Source: Halorubrum sp. 48-1-W
Lineage (GTDB): Archaea; Halobacteriota; Halobacteria; Halobacteriales; Haloferacaceae
NCBI RefSeq assembly: GCF_003287355.1
Contig: NZ_QMIM01000011.1
Coordinates: forward strand, 62,001-126,000
Direction: 5' to 3'
DNA: 64,000 nucleotides
Position numbers and translations under genes: made by a program. A model generated the notes under the pieces. It did not search any database and had not been told where the DNA came from. It saw only the letters and a program-made list of their open reading frames with translations. The stretch's first letter is position 1. Each line of letters starts with the position of its first letter. This document shows positions 17,399-27,005 of this stretch, piece after piece.

Positions 17399-17685
17399 TT
17401 CATCGGTTTAGATATTGTAACAAATTTACGGAGCCGACGCTCGCGAACGATATGGAGACGGCTCTTGGGGACGAAACGGCGCGAACGCGACGAGTGAAAC
17501 CTACGGCCTCAGGGGGCCGGTCGTCGCGCCGCGCCGGAGACCGGTCGCGGCGGTCGGACTGCTCGTCGCGGTCGCGGGGCTCGTCGCTGTCGGAAGAGGG
17601 CGAGGTCGCGACGAGCCTCCGCGGTCATCACTAGGACGTAATTCCGTTCCCGGATAAAAAGGTTCCGCAACCGTCCCGGGCGACG
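17399..17685. other. Spacer between argG and hemL
   Basis: No gene is supported. The argG side is AT-rich (promoter region). A 60-codon plus-strand frame starting at 17452 has shadow-like composition with many Arg and Ser and no family resemblance. An A/T-rich stretch at about 17653-17662 downstream of hemL is a likely terminator. Confidence 0.4.
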
Positions 17686-19023
17686 TCAGAGCGCCTCGCG
17701 GTACGCCTCCAGCGTCTCCTCGACGTCCGCCTCGGTGTGTGCGTAGGAGGTGAACTGACACTCGAACTGGTTCGCGGTGAGGAAGACGCCGCGGTCCTTC
17801 ATCTCCTGCCAGAACACCCGCTCCCAGCGGTCGGTGGCGGCGTCCGCGACGTCCGCGCCAGTCTTCGGACAGGCGTCGTAGCGGGCGCAGTCAGGGCTCT
17901 GTCGACAACCGCCCGCACAGCAGGCGTCGACGTCGTCGGGGGCCTCCCGGGTGAAGATCGTCTTGAACATCGAGTCGGTGCCGACGACGGTGTACTCGGG
18001 CGCTCGATCGGCACAGATCTCCGCGATCCCCTCCCTGAGCGTCCGGCCGAGCCGGTTCACGTGTTCGTACACGTCGTTCTCGGCGGCGTACTCCAGGGTG
18101 GCCTTCCCCGCGGCCATCGTGACCGGATGGCCGGAGAACGTGCCCGACTGGAAGACGTCGCCGGCGGGGGTGAACCCCTCTATCACGTCCGCCCGGCCGC
18201 CGATCGCGCCGACCGGGAACCCGCCGCCGAGTATCTTCCCGAAGGTGGTCACGTCCGGAGTGACGCCGAACTTCGACTGCGCACAGCCGAGCCCGCCCAC
18301 GCGGAACCCGGTGATCACCTCGTCGAACACGAGGAGCGCACCGTAGTCGTCACAGAGGTCCCGAAGCGTCTCGTGGTAGCCGTCGACCGGCATGACGATA
18401 CCCGTGTTCGCGAGGATCGGCTCGACGAGCACCGCCGCGATCTCGTCGCCGTGTTCGGCGAACACCTCCTTCGCGGCTGCCGGGTCGTTGAACGGGATCG
18501 GCAGGGTGTGTTCGGCGAACGACTCCGGGATCCCCGCCGTCGACGGACGGGGGTTCTCGGCGGAGCCCTCCACGAGCGTCGACTCCTGTGCGCCGTGGTA
18601 CCCGCCCTGCATCACGACGACCTTGTCGCGGCCGGTGTGGCCGCGCGCCAGCCGGACCGCCGACACCGTCGCCTCCGTCCCCGAGTTGACGAACCGGATC
18701 GACTCGACGCTCGGGACGTGTCGCGCCACGAACTCGGCGTGTTCGACCTCGACCTCCGTCGGCGCGCCGTACATCGGCCCGGCAGCGACGTGCGACTGGA
18801 TCGCCGCCTCGACCGGCTCGGGGAGGTCGTGACCGTACAGCAGCGGCCCGTACCCCATGACCCAGTCGACGTAGCGGTTGCCGTCGGCGTCGATCACGTG
18901 ACCGCCGTCGCCGCGCTCGATGAAGAACGGGTGCGGCATCGTCGCCCGGACCGAAGAGTTGACCCCGCCCGGCATGACCGACAGCGCGCGGTCGTACAGT
19001 TCGCGGGAGCGCTCGTGGTTCAT
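17686..19023 (-). CDS. hemL: Glutamate-1-semialdehyde 2,1-aminomutase
   Basis: 445 residues, class III aminotransferase fold. The PLP lysine is in [18 protein letters not shown], and [12 protein letters not shown] carries the cofactor Asp. It forms 5-aminolevulinate for tetrapyrrole (haem, cobalamin) synthesis. The start [20 protein letters not shown] at 19023 is the family N-terminus; the frame is open upstream only through a tandem repeat. Near residues 360-380 there is a cysteine-rich insert, [18 protein letters not shown], absent from the bacterial enzymes I know. No other haem gene adjoins it. Confidence 0.94.
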   Translation of the reverse strand: MNHERSRELYDRALSVMPGGVNSSVRATMPHPFFIERGDGGHVIDADGNRYVDWVMGYGPLLYGHDLPEPVEAAIQSHVAAGPMYGAPTEVEVEHAEFVARHVPSVESIRFVNSGTEATVSAVRLARGHTGRDKVVVMQGGYHGAQESTLVEGSAENPRPSTAGIPESFAEHTLPIPFNDPAAAKEVFAEHGDEIAAVLVEPILANTGIVMPVDGYHETLRDLCDDYGALLVFDEVITGFRVGGLGCAQSKFGVTPDVTTFGKILGGGFPVGAIGGRADVIEGFTPAGDVFQSGTFSGHPVTMAAGKATLEYAAENDVYEHVNRLGRTLREGIAEICADRAPEYTVVGTDSMFKTIFTREAPDDVDACCAGGCRQSPDCARYDACPKTGADVADAATDRWERVFWQEMKDRGVFLTANQFECQFTSYAHTEADVEETLEAYREAL

Positions 19024-19072
19024 ACGTACCGGTTCGGCCGCCCCGTGGAAAGGTGTTACCGAGTCGGCCGCG

Positions 19073-19160
19073 GTCGCCTCAGTCGGCCCAGTCGTCTCCG
19101 CCGGCCCAGTCGCCTCAGTCGGCCCAGTCGTCTCCGCCGGCCCAGTCGCCTCAGTCGGCC
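19073..19160. repeat. 36-bp tandem repeat, about 2.4 copies, upstream of hemL
   Basis: Copies at 19073-19108 and 19109-19144 and a partial copy to about 19160. Each contains gtcgcctcagtcggcccagt followed by cgtctccgccggccca. Being a multiple of three it keeps an open minus frame (Thr-Gly-Pro-Ala-Glu type repeats), which artificially extends the hemL frame upstream. Confidence 0.85.
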
Positions 19161-19172
19161 GGGACCGATCGC

Positions 19173-19619
19173 CTACATACCGTCGTCGCTGCGGAGCATT
19201 ATCGCGCCGCTGGCGAGCATGAGGGACGCGAGCACGACCATCCCGAGGTCCCACGGCATCGCCGCGGTCATCGTTGCGTCACCGCCCATGCTCCCCATCG
19301 CGCCACCCCCACCGTCCATCGATCCGTCCACGCCACCCATACCGTCCCCGGCCAGTCCACCCATCAGGCCGGTCGCCAGCGCCGCCTGGTTCGCGAGCAT
19401 GACGACGGCGTACGCGAGCATCAGCCCGCCGCTCGTCCCGTCGGCGAGGGGAACCGACGGCGCGAGGAGGAGGGCACCGTGGACGACGACCACGAGGCCG
19501 AGAAGGAGCATGAGCCACATGCTCGCCGTCGTTCGAGTCGCCCCGAGCGCGCTCGCGAGCGAGTAGCCGCCGGAGGCGAACGCGATCGCCGCGCCGTACA
19601 GTCGGCTGTCGGATACCAT
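19173..19619 (-). CDS. Small haloarchaeal membrane protein with Met/Gly-rich loop
   Basis: 148 residues starting [14 protein letters not shown]. Four hydrophobic helices are visible, at about 6-25, 35-57, 65-85 and 122-142. Between helices 3 and 4 lies a loop of alternating Gly, Met and Asp ([19 protein letters not shown]), with further Met residues after it. I do not recognise a characterised family. The Met-rich loop is reminiscent of soft-metal (copper) binding stretches, but there is no supporting context. It lies between hemL and the ammonium transporter, all on the same strand. Confidence 0.7.
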   Translation of the reverse strand: MVSDSRLYGAAIAFASGGYSLASALGATRTTASMWLMLLLGLVVVVHGALLLAPSVPLADGTSGGLMLAYAVVMLANQAALATGLMGGLAGDGMGGVDGSMDGGGGAMGSMGGDATMTAAMPWDLGMVVLASLMLASGAIMLRSDDGM

Positions 19620-19740
19620 GCGGTACGTGGCGACGGTGGGGACAAAAGCGTTGGTCGGTCGTGTGCCGGTTCCGCGAGGAAGTGGTCCGCGGAGGGTCAC
19701 CCCCGAGAAGCCACCGGAGCGAGCGCGTTCGGCCGTCGAA

Positions 19741-21420
19741 CTACACCGCCTCGGGACCGGTCTCGCCGGTCCGGACCTGAAGGGCGTCCTCGACCGGCAG
19801 GATGAACACCTTGCCGTCGCCCGGTTCGCCGGTCTCCGCGGCCCCGCGGATCGCCTCCGCGACTTCGTCGGCCGGGATGTCGGCGACGACCACGTCGACT
19901 TTCACCTTCTGGTGGAGGTCGACGGTGAACTCCTCGCCGCGCCACTGGCCCGTCTTCGCGGGCTGTGAGCCGCGTCCGGAGACGTTCGTCACGGTGAGCG
20001 AGGGCGCGTTGACCTCGGCGAGCGCCTGTTTGATGTCGCCGAGCTTGTCCGGGCGGACGATGGCGGTGACCATCTTGATCGCCGTGCCGTCCTCCGCGCC
20101 GCCGTCGGCACGCGGGGAGCCGTCGACATCGCTCGAGGAGGCGACCGTCCCGCCGTCGGTGCTGACGGTCGGCTTGCCGAACTCGGGATACGTCTCGACG
20201 CCGTGTTCGCTGACGTCGAGGCCGTCGCGCTCGTGTTCGGGCGTGACGCGGGCCTGACCGACGGCCTTGAACACGCCGAAGACGGCGGCGGTCGCGGCGA
20301 CCGTCCAGACGGTGATGACGGCGACCCCGATCACCTGCGAGACGAGCAGGCTGGAGGAGAAGCCGTCGACGTGGACGAACGGCAGCGCGAGCACGCCGAT
20401 GACGCCGGCGGAGCCGTGGACGGGGAACACCGCACAGACGTCGTCGATCTTCATCCGGTCGGCCGCGAACTCGAAGACGAGCGGGAGCTGGAGGCCGCAG
20501 ACAAGCGCGACCAGGATCGCTCCCCACCACGTGACGGCGTTCGCGATACCCGTCACGCCGACGAGACCCGCGAGCAGGCCGTTCGCGACGTACAGCGTGT
20601 CGACCTTCTTCGTGAGGTACAGCGAGGCGAGCGCGCTCCCGACCCCGCCCGCGGCCATGCCGAGCGTCGTCGCCAGGGCGACCCGGCCGACGACGGCGTA
20701 GCCGCCGAGCACGAGTTCGCCGCCGTCGACCGCGAACACGGTGGCGGTCGTGCCGACGTTGAAGCCGTACCAACCGAACGCCAGGACGAGGGTGCCGAGC
20801 ACCGCGAACGTCATCGAGTGACCGGGGATGACGTTCGTGGAGCCGTCCTCCGCGTAGCGGTCCATGCGCGGACCGATCACGTACGCCGCGGTGAGGCCGG
20901 CGATGCCGCCGACCCCGTGGACGATCATCCCGCCCGCGAAGTCGGTGAATCCGAGCCCCGCGCCGCCGAGGAAGCCGCCGCCCCAGGTGATGCCCGCGAC
21001 GACGGGGTAGATGACCGCCGAGAGGGCGATCGTGTACCCGACGTACGCGCGGAGTTTGGCTCTGCCGGCCACCGCCCCGGAGACGATCGTCGCGGCCGTC
21101 ATCGCGAAGACCGCCCCGAACAGCCAGCTGTTGACCCAGTCGCCGTCGCCGAGGGCGGTCGCCGGGGAGAAGCCCGCGCCGCCGGCGACGCCCTCGATCC
21201 CGAAGCCGATCAGGAAGTACACGAGGACGCCGACGCTCCACGTGAGCAGGTTCTTCGTGAGCTGGTTGGCGACGTTCTTCGCGCGGACCTGCCCCGCCTC
21301 GAGCATCGCGAAGCCGGCGTGCATGAAGAAGATGAGGAAACACACCACCGCCACCCACATCAGGTTCACCCCTTCCGCGAGCACGCTCGGGTCGATGCTC
21401 GCGAGAACGCCGGTCGTCAC
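19741..21420 (-). CDS. amt: Ammonium transporter fused to a PII (GlnK-like) regulatory domain
   Basis: 559 residues. Residues 1 to about 400 are an Amt/Mep/Rh ammonium transporter with 11 likely helices (signatures include [16 protein letters not shown] and [12 protein letters not shown]). After a variable linker, residues 448-559 are a complete PII domain: [13 protein letters not shown], the T-loop [17 protein letters not shown] and the C-terminal [19 protein letters not shown]. Separate GlnK proteins plug Amt pores when nitrogen is plentiful; here the regulator is covalently attached. The T-loop Tyr that is uridylylated in enterobacteria is Trp. The start codon is GTG at 21420. The upstream region is long and AT-rich. 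Confidence 0.93.
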   Translation of the reverse strand: MTTGVLASIDPSVLAEGVNLMWVAVVCFLIFFMHAGFAMLEAGQVRAKNVANQLTKNLLTWSVGVLVYFLIGFGIEGVAGGAGFSPATALGDGDWVNSWLFGAVFAMTAATIVSGAVAGRAKLRAYVGYTIALSAVIYPVVAGITWGGGFLGGAGLGFTDFAGGMIVHGVGGIAGLTAAYVIGPRMDRYAEDGSTNVIPGHSMTFAVLGTLVLAFGWYGFNVGTTATVFAVDGGELVLGGYAVVGRVALATTLGMAAGGVGSALASLYLTKKVDTLYVANGLLAGLVGVTGIANAVTWWGAILVALVCGLQLPLVFEFAADRMKIDDVCAVFPVHGSAGVIGVLALPFVHVDGFSSSLLVSQVIGVAVITVWTVAATAAVFGVFKAVGQARVTPEHERDGLDVSEHGVETYPEFGKPTVSTDGGTVASSSDVDGSPRADGGAEDGTAIKMVTAIVRPDKLGDIKQALAEVNAPSLTVTNVSGRGSQPAKTGQWRGEEFTVDLHQKVKVDVVVADIPADEVAEAIRGAAETGEPGDGKVFILPVEDALQVRTGETGPEAV

Positions 21421-21898
21421 GCCGAAGGCACCTCAATTAAACGTACGTCTAGCAGACGGTTCGATTTATCCGTGTTCATGTGCTGAATCACGTTCCTGGG
21501 TCGGGTATCACGGATATATAAACGTTTGAGTTGAGTTTCACAGGAAATATCTCTAATAATACAACTGATGTCAGATATAAGGACAACACTATTGAATATA
21601 AGGACGTATTCTCGCCGATCGTTCGGCAATCATTGCGAAAGAATCGATCGGATGTAGTGTACTATATTCGATGGTTCCGCTCGAACGGCGGGGATCGTGG
21701 GGGCGTCACGCCGGCCGCGACGCCTTCAAGCGAATATTGCCGACCGGGAACCCGGACTCATCATAGAACATCCGGTAGATCGGCCGATATCGGACGATAC
21801 AGCGGGTGTATAGAGAAGTTGACGTTCGTACACCGGACGACGACGGGCATCGCGAAAGAACGCGACGGATACGGGTGAACTGGGGGCGAACGGCCAGA
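21421..21898. other. AT-rich regulatory spacer between amt and radA, with direct repeats
   Basis: About 480 bases without a convincing gene. The half next to amt is AT-rich and holds a TTTAAT-type box near 21437. The 10-mer atataaggac occurs twice, at 21575-21584 and 21596-21605, centres 21 bases apart (two helical turns), suggesting a tandem protein binding site upstream of amt. The half next to radA is GC-richer and probably holds the radA terminator. Confidence 0.45.
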
Positions 21899-22930
21899 TT
21901 ACTCCGGTTTCAGTCCCTCACCCTGAACGCGCATCACGGCCTCGCCGTCGGCGAGGTTCGGCGCGTCGACGAGCCGGACGATCCGCTTGTTCCCCTTCGA
22001 CTTGCGGAGGTACATCCGGAACGTGGAGGCGTGTCCGAGGATGTTGCCGCCGATCGCCTGGGTGGGGTCGCCGAAGTAGGAGTCGGGGTTCGACGCGACC
22101 TGGTTGGTGACGAGGATGGCGGTGTTGAACAGATCGCCGATCCGCATCAGGTCGTGGAGGTGTTTGTTGAGCTTCTGCTGTCGTTCGGCGAGTTCGCCAC
22201 GCCCGACGTACTCGGCACGGAAGTGGGCGGTCAGCGAGTCGACGCAGACGATCCGGATGGGCCACTCGCCCTCCTCGTGTTCGCCCGCGAGTTCCTTGGC
22301 CTTCTCGGCCAGCAGGATCTGGTGGTTGGAGTTGAACGCCTTCGCGACGTGGATCTGATCGAGGAAGGCCTCGATCAGTTCCTCCATCGCCTCCTCGTTC
22401 CCCGGCGTGCCCTCGATCTCGCGCCGTTCCATCTCGTCGGCGAGGACCTCGTCGTCGAGCCCGCGTACCATGTCGTCGATCCGCTCGGGCCGGAACGTGT
22501 CCTCGGAGTCGACGAAGATACAGCCGCCGTCGAGACCGCCGTTCTCCCGCGACAGCTGGACGTTGACGGCCATCTGGTGGGTCACCTGCGACTTGCCGGA
22601 CCCGAACTCGCCGTACACCTCCGTGATCGACTGGGTCTCGATGCCGCCGCCGAGGAGCTCGTCGACCTCCGGGATCAGCCAGGAGAGCTTGCCGATCTCC
22701 TGGCGGCGTTCGAGCACGGTCGCGCCCGTCTCGAACCCGCCGACGTCGGCGGCGTCGCGGGCGGCGTTGATGATGTCGCTCGCGGACGACTCGCCGATGT
22801 CGGCCGTGTTCGACATCTCGCCGGGGCTCGCCACCGCGATCGACTGGTAGCTCTCGAATCCGTTCTCGACGAGCTTGTCCGCGGTCGCCGGGCCGACTCC
22901 TGGGAGGTCCTCGAGTTCGTCTTCAGGCAT
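21899..22930 (-). CDS. radA: DNA repair and recombination protein RadA
   Basis: 343 residues, full length. The N-terminal helix-hairpin-helix domain ([19 protein letters not shown]) is followed by the RecA-type core with Walker [10 protein letters not shown] and Walker [14 protein letters not shown], plus the DNA-binding loop region [16 protein letters not shown]. RadA forms filaments on single-stranded DNA for homologous recombination. The ATG at 22930 gives the standard [11 protein letters not shown] start; a GTG six bases upstream is also in frame. There is no intein in this copy. Confidence 0.97.
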   Translation of the reverse strand: MPEDELEDLPGVGPATADKLVENGFESYQSIAVASPGEMSNTADIGESSASDIINAARDAADVGGFETGATVLERRQEIGKLSWLIPEVDELLGGGIETQSITEVYGEFGSGKSQVTHQMAVNVQLSRENGGLDGGCIFVDSEDTFRPERIDDMVRGLDDEVLADEMERREIEGTPGNEEAMEELIEAFLDQIHVAKAFNSNHQILLAEKAKELAGEHEEGEWPIRIVCVDSLTAHFRAEYVGRGELAERQQKLNKHLHDLMRIGDLFNTAILVTNQVASNPDSYFGDPTQAIGGNILGHASTFRMYLRKSKGNKRIVRLVDAPNLADGEAVMRVQGEGLKPE

Positions 22931-22954
22931 GTACACCCGGCTTGTGCGGCTTCG

Positions 22955-22964
22955 GATATAAACC
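22955..22964 (-). promoter_or_regulatory. TATA box for radA
   Basis: GTTTATATCC on the minus strand lies about 25-34 bases before the radA start codons, a strong haloarchaeal TATA match. Confidence 0.6.
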
Positions 22965-22976
22965 CTGGTTAACAGC

Positions 22977-23024
22977 CAAGTGGAAGTGAAGTACAGCCGA
23001 CGGTGATGGACAAGTGGAAGTGAA
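22977..23024. repeat. Imperfect 34-bp direct repeat upstream of radA
   Basis: The 14-mer caagtggaagtgaa occurs at 22977-22990 and 23011-23024, each followed by a related ccgacgg tract. It sits just upstream of the radA TATA box, in the position of a regulator or BRE-flanking site. Confidence 0.6.
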
Positions 23025-23080
23025 ACGGCCGACGGATCGACGGGCCAGAGAACGGTTCGCGCGTCCGAACGCGAGCCGGG

Positions 23081-23581
23081 TCAGAACCCGACGCGACGGA
23101 CGTATCCCAGTTCGCGGATCTCGACGAGCAACTGGCCGGGAAGTTCGACGTCCGTGATCACGTACAGTTTGGGGTCGTCGGTGAACTCGGGGTCGTCGCT
23201 CAACACCTGTCGGATGGGAACGCCGTGGTCCGCGAGGATCCCGGTGACCTCGGCGACGATCCCGGCCTCGTCGGCCGCGGCGACCTCGATCGTGAGGACG
23301 GTGAGATCGAGGACGGGAGCCAGGTCCATCAGACTCGGTACCGACGAGATGTTGGTGAAGATGCGTTTCAGTTCGGGGTCCGCGAGGATCGCGTCGGTCG
23401 TGGAGTCGACGACCCGCCGGTCGACGTCGAGCTCGCGCGCGATCCCCGTGTAGGGGATCTCGATCCCGCCGGAGACGACCCGCCCCTCCTCGTTGATGGA
23501 GAAGCCGCGCTCCAAGAAGAGCCGGATGACGGCCTGCTGGCTCGGGGACCCCTCGAACTTCTCGAGGATCTCGTCGAACAT
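23081..23581 (-). CDS. ACT domain-containing regulatory protein
   Basis: 166 residues. The N-terminal half (MFDEILEKFEGSPSQQAVIR to about residue 70) looks like a winged-helix segment. The C-terminal half (about 90-165, LTVLTIEVAAADEAGIVAEV to the end) is an ACT-type ligand-binding domain. This layout matches the archaeal group described as regulators of amino acid metabolism with an ACT domain. The ligand and targets are unknown. It lies on the same strand as radA but is separated by a radA promoter and repeats. Confidence 0.78.
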   Translation of the reverse strand: MFDEILEKFEGSPSQQAVIRLFLERGFSINEEGRVVSGGIEIPYTGIARELDVDRRVVDSTTDAILADPELKRIFTNISSVPSLMDLAPVLDLTVLTIEVAAADEAGIVAEVTGILADHGVPIRQVLSDDPEFTDDPKLYVITDVELPGQLLVEIRELGYVRRVGF

Positions 23582-23666
23582 TCGTTACTACCGATGATCG
23601 TCGCTCGTTCTTAAAAGGACGCGGTGACGAGCGGACGGGGACGACCGCGGAGCGAGTGGTACAGCC

Positions 23667-24140
23667 CTACTCCGCGAGCGCGGAGTAGACGCCGCCGAGG
23701 ACCGTCCCGTAGACGACGTGGCCGACGAGGCTCTCGACGCCGACGTTCGGTAGCGGCGGCGCGCCCGGGAAACCGACGGCGCCCAGCCAGATCGGCATCA
23801 CGATCACCGCGAGCACGATCCACACGAGGAGCCCGTAGCCGGCACCGACGGCGAGACTCGTTCCGGCGGAGCGTCCGAGGTCCGGCTTCAGGCTCGCGAT
23901 CGCCGCGAACCCGAGACCGATGACCGCGCCGTGAGACATGTGGATCGCCCAGCCGACGGCGCCGGCCGGACCCTCGATTCCGTACATCGCCGGGATCGCC
24001 ATCTGCAGTACGCCGGGGGTCATCATCGACATCATCGCGCCGAAGACGAGACCGCCGACCAGTCCACCGGTCACGCCCGCCTTCCAGTTACCGGTCTCCG
24101 TCGATACCTCGGTCGTCGCGGTGGCGGTTTCGGTTGCCAT
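23667..24140 (-). CDS. Conserved haloarchaeal membrane protein (DUF6789-like)
   Basis: 157 residues, starting MATETATATTEVSTETGNW. A hydrophilic N-terminus is followed by four hydrophobic helices. GGLVGGLVFGAMMSMMTPG and MSHGAVIGLGFAAIA are characteristic of a haloarchaeal family often annotated as a histidine kinase by error; there is no kinase motif here. Function unknown. It is divergent from the XPD-like helicase gene. Confidence 0.7.
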   Translation of the reverse strand: MATETATATTEVSTETGNWKAGVTGGLVGGLVFGAMMSMMTPGVLQMAIPAMYGIEGPAGAVGWAIHMSHGAVIGLGFAAIASLKPDLGRSAGTSLAVGAGYGLLVWIVLAVIVMPIWLGAVGFPGAPPLPNVGVESLVGHVVYGTVLGGVYSALAE

Positions 24141-24210
24141 ACCGGTCCGTCGACACGTAACCGGTAATATATGCCGCAATGTGGCGGGGAGGACGCACGC
24201 TCGCGGAACG

Positions 24211-24218
24211 TATATATA
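24211..24218 (+). promoter_or_regulatory. TATA box upstream of the helicase
   Basis: TATATATA lies 26 bases before an in-frame ATG at 24237 and further from the preferred GTG start at 24375. The strong box and exact leaderless spacing suggest transcription begins near 24237. Confidence 0.55.
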
Positions 24219-24374
24219 CGTTGTGAAACTAATGTGATGGGGGAAACTCGCCGCGACCGTTCGTTCGGAGGCAACTCCATCGAGTTCTCGTTCGACCGCC
24301 CATCGGCGTTCCCCCCCGACCACTTCCGCCGAGGTACCCGACCCCTTTTGCCCGATGGCGCCGAAACGGCGACC

Positions 24375-26564
24375 GTGTCAGAGTCGCCGCACCTGCGGTT
24401 CTTCCCGTACGAGGAGCCGTACCCGAACCAGCGCGAGGCGATGGATCGGGTCGCCAACGCGCTCTCTCGGGGCCAGGACGTGCTGTTCGAGGGCGCACCG
24501 GGGACGGGGAAGACCCTCTCCGCGCTCGTGCCCGCGCTCGAGCACGCACGTGAGAACGATCGAACGGTCGTCATCACGACGAACGTCCACCAGCAGATGC
24601 GCCAGTTCGTCGAGGACGCCCGGTCGATCACCCGGACCGAGCCGATCCGCGCGGTCGTGTTCAAGGGGAAGTCGTCGATGTGTCACATCGGCGTTGACTA
24701 CCAGGAGTGTCAGACGCTCCGGGACACCACCCGCTCGATGGTGGAGACGGAGTCCGAGAAACGCGAACTCGAACGGCGCCAGCGCGAGCTGCTCGCGGAG
24801 AGCCGCGAGGGCGACGCCGGGGCCGCCGAGGCCCGCGAGGCCGTCATGGACGAGCTCGACGACCTCGAAGGGGAGCTCGACGAGTTCGAGGCGACCAACG
24901 TCTGTGAACACTATCACAACAACCTGACCCGAGATACGGACGGCTTCTTCGAGTGGCTCTTCGAGGACGTTCGGACCCCGGAGGACGTCTACGAGTACGC
25001 CGAAAAGCGCGACCTGTGCGGATACGAGCTGTTGAAGGAGGGGATGAACGGCGTCGACCTCGTCGTGTGTAACTACCACCACCTGCTCGATCCGAACATC
25101 CGCGAGCAGTTCTTCCGCTGGATCGACCGCGACCCTTCGGAGGTGATCACCGTGTTCGACGAGGCGCACAACGTCGAGGACGCCGCCCGCGAGCACGCCT
25201 CCCGGTCGCTCACGGAGAACACCCTCGACGGCGCCCTCGAGGAGCTCGCCGACAGCGACGACTCCCGTGCCGAGCCCGCAGCGAACGTGCTCTCGGCGTT
25301 CCGCGACGCCCTCGTCGACGCGTACGACGGCGCGCTCGGGTTCGGCGCGCGCGAGTCCGTCGGCGAGGGCTGGGAGGACGTCTCGATCGCCAACGACGAC
25401 CGCCGGGACGACCTCACGCTGGCCTTCCTCGAGCGGTACGAGGGCCGGGGGATCGACGCCGAGCTCGAGCTCGCCGTCCAGCTCGGGAAGGCGATAGACG
25501 AGGAGTACGAGCGGGCCTACCGCGAGGGCGAGGCGACGAGTCGGGCGGAGTGTCGCACGCTCCAGGCCGCCCGGTTCGTCTCGACGTGGATGGAGGAGGG
25601 GACCACGCTCGGCCAGTACCCGGTCGTCTCCGTGCGCAGGGACGGCGGCACCGACGAGGTGTACGGCCGCGCCGAACTGTACACGTGTATCCCGCGTGCG
25701 GTCACCTCGGCGCTGTTCGAGGAGGTCGCAGCCTCGGTGTTGATGAGCGCGACCCTCCGCCCCTTCGACGTGACCGAGGACGTGCTCGGCCTGGCGGACG
25801 TCGCCACCCTCGCGTACGGGATGGGGTATCCGGCGGGGAACCGGCGGACGTACGCCGTCGACACGCCGCCGCTTTTCGCCTCCGAACGGAACGACCCGGA
25901 GACCCAGGAGGCGGTGGCCGGGCTCCTCCGCGACGCGATCCGGTTCACGCCGGGCAACACGCTCGTCTTCTTCCCGTCGTACGGCGAGGCCGAACGGTAC
26001 TACGAACGGCTCGGCGGCGGCGGCGGGCTCTCCGGGGCCGACCTCGGATCGCTGTACCTCGACGGCCCCGGCGAGGACGAGGAGGACCTCCGTCGGCGGT
26101 TCGTCGCGAGCGACGACGCCGCGCTCTTCACCTCCCTGTGGGGGACGCTCGCGGAAGGGGTGAGCTTCGACGGCGACGACGCCCGGACGGTCGTCGTGGT
26201 TGGCGTTCCGTACCCGCACCTCTCCGACCGGATGGAGGCGGTCCAGGACGCCTACGATCGGGCGTTCGCCGACCGTGACCGCGCACGCGATCCCGGCTGG
26301 GCCTACGCCGTCGAGATACCGACGGTTCGAAAGACGCGGCAGGCGATCGGTCGGGTCATCCGCGGACCCGACGACTTCGGCGTCCGGATCCTCGCCGACC
26401 GGCGGTACACGACCGCCGACATGGGGAAGTACTCCGTGCGGGGGACGTTCCCGCCCGAGGAGCGTGAAGAGTTACTCGACGTCGACCCCGGGAAGCTGAA
26501 GTTCGCGATGCTCAACTTCTACGGCGACCACGACGCCTACGGCGGTGACCCGCCGCAGCCGTGA
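24375..26564 (+). CDS. XPD/Rad3-like superfamily 2 DNA helicase
   Basis: 729 residues from the GTG at 24375 (VSESPHLRFFPYEEPYPNQR, the usual family start). Walker A is GAPGTGKTLSAL and the DEAH box is VFDEAHNVED. Four cysteines in XPD spacing (SSMCHIG, YQECQTL, TNVCEHY, DLCGYELL) indicate a 4Fe-4S cluster. Motifs VI-like residues QAIGRVIRGPDDFG lie near the C-terminus. Such 5'-3' helicases act in nucleotide excision repair or recombination. An in-frame ATG at 24237 would add 46 residues and sits at leaderless distance from a TATA box, so a longer form is possible. Confidence 0.9.
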   Translation: MSESPHLRFFPYEEPYPNQREAMDRVANALSRGQDVLFEGAPGTGKTLSALVPALEHARENDRTVVITTNVHQQMRQFVEDARSITRTEPIRAVVFKGKSSMCHIGVDYQECQTLRDTTRSMVETESEKRELERRQRELLAESREGDAGAAEAREAVMDELDDLEGELDEFEATNVCEHYHNNLTRDTDGFFEWLFEDVRTPEDVYEYAEKRDLCGYELLKEGMNGVDLVVCNYHHLLDPNIREQFFRWIDRDPSEVITVFDEAHNVEDAAREHASRSLTENTLDGALEELADSDDSRAEPAANVLSAFRDALVDAYDGALGFGARESVGEGWEDVSIANDDRRDDLTLAFLERYEGRGIDAELELAVQLGKAIDEEYERAYREGEATSRAECRTLQAARFVSTWMEEGTTLGQYPVVSVRRDGGTDEVYGRAELYTCIPRAVTSALFEEVAASVLMSATLRPFDVTEDVLGLADVATLAYGMGYPAGNRRTYAVDTPPLFASERNDPETQEAVAGLLRDAIRFTPGNTLVFFPSYGEAERYYERLGGGGGLSGADLGSLYLDGPGEDEEDLRRRFVASDDAALFTSLWGTLAEGVSFDGDDARTVVVVGVPYPHLSDRMEAVQDAYDRAFADRDRARDPGWAYAVEIPTVRKTRQAIGRVIRGPDDFGVRILADRRYTTADMGKYSVRGTFPPEEREELLDVDPGKLKFAMLNFYGDHDAYGGDPPQP

Positions 26565-26592
26565 TTGGCCCCTTCTCGGACCGAACCCGAAC

Positions 26593-26952
26593 TCACGTCG
26601 GGCGCGTCGAGAGCAGTAGCGCGACGCCGCCCAGAACGACGCCGACGAGGATCGTGACGGCAGCGTGGATGACGGTCAGCAACGCGACGACCCGCGGCGG
26701 CTGGTCGTAGCTCCACCGGAACATGAGGGCGTCGAGCGCGAACGCGACGGTCACCGTCACGCCTGCCGGAACGGCGAACCCGCCGCCGACGACGCTGACG
26801 GCGGCTGGGAGCGGCCCGACGTAGAGCGCGCGGCGCGGGTCGACGTCGCCGAGGACGTTGCGGGCGGCGAGGTGGGCGGTGACGGAGAGGAACAGCGCGA
26901 AGAGCAGGGTCGTCACCAACACCGACAGCGGCGTCACCGTCTGAGCGGGCAT
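26593..26952 (-). CDS. Small haloarchaeal membrane protein (DUF7473-like)
   Basis: 119 residues with four hydrophobic helices, starting MPAQTVTPLSVLVTTLLFAL and including DALMFRWSYDQPPRVVALLT. The pattern resembles a conserved haloarchaeal membrane family of unknown function. It is tail-to-tail with the helicase gene and 53 bases downstream of tbp on the same strand. Confidence 0.65.
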   Translation of the reverse strand: MPAQTVTPLSVLVTTLLFALFLSVTAHLAARNVLGDVDPRRALYVGPLPAAVSVVGGGFAVPAGVTVTVAFALDALMFRWSYDQPPRVVALLTVIHAAVTILVGVVLGGVALLLSTRPT

Positions 26953-27005
26953 ACCCGGCGTAGGCGGCCGAGACTAAAAGGACCGACGGGATCCGGCGGT
27001 CGGGG

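Noticed and set aside
17452-17634. 60-codon plus-strand ORF between argG and hemL
   Set aside because: Arg/Ser-rich, no homology features, no promoter at the right distance.
19024-19254. In-frame N-terminal extension of hemL
   Set aside because: It is made of the 36-bp tandem repeat and overlaps the end of the neighbouring gene; family members start at MNHERS.
21531-21878. 115-codon plus-strand ORF between amt and radA
   Set aside because: Composition is not haloarchaeal protein-like (basic, no domain), and it lies in AT-rich regulatory DNA.
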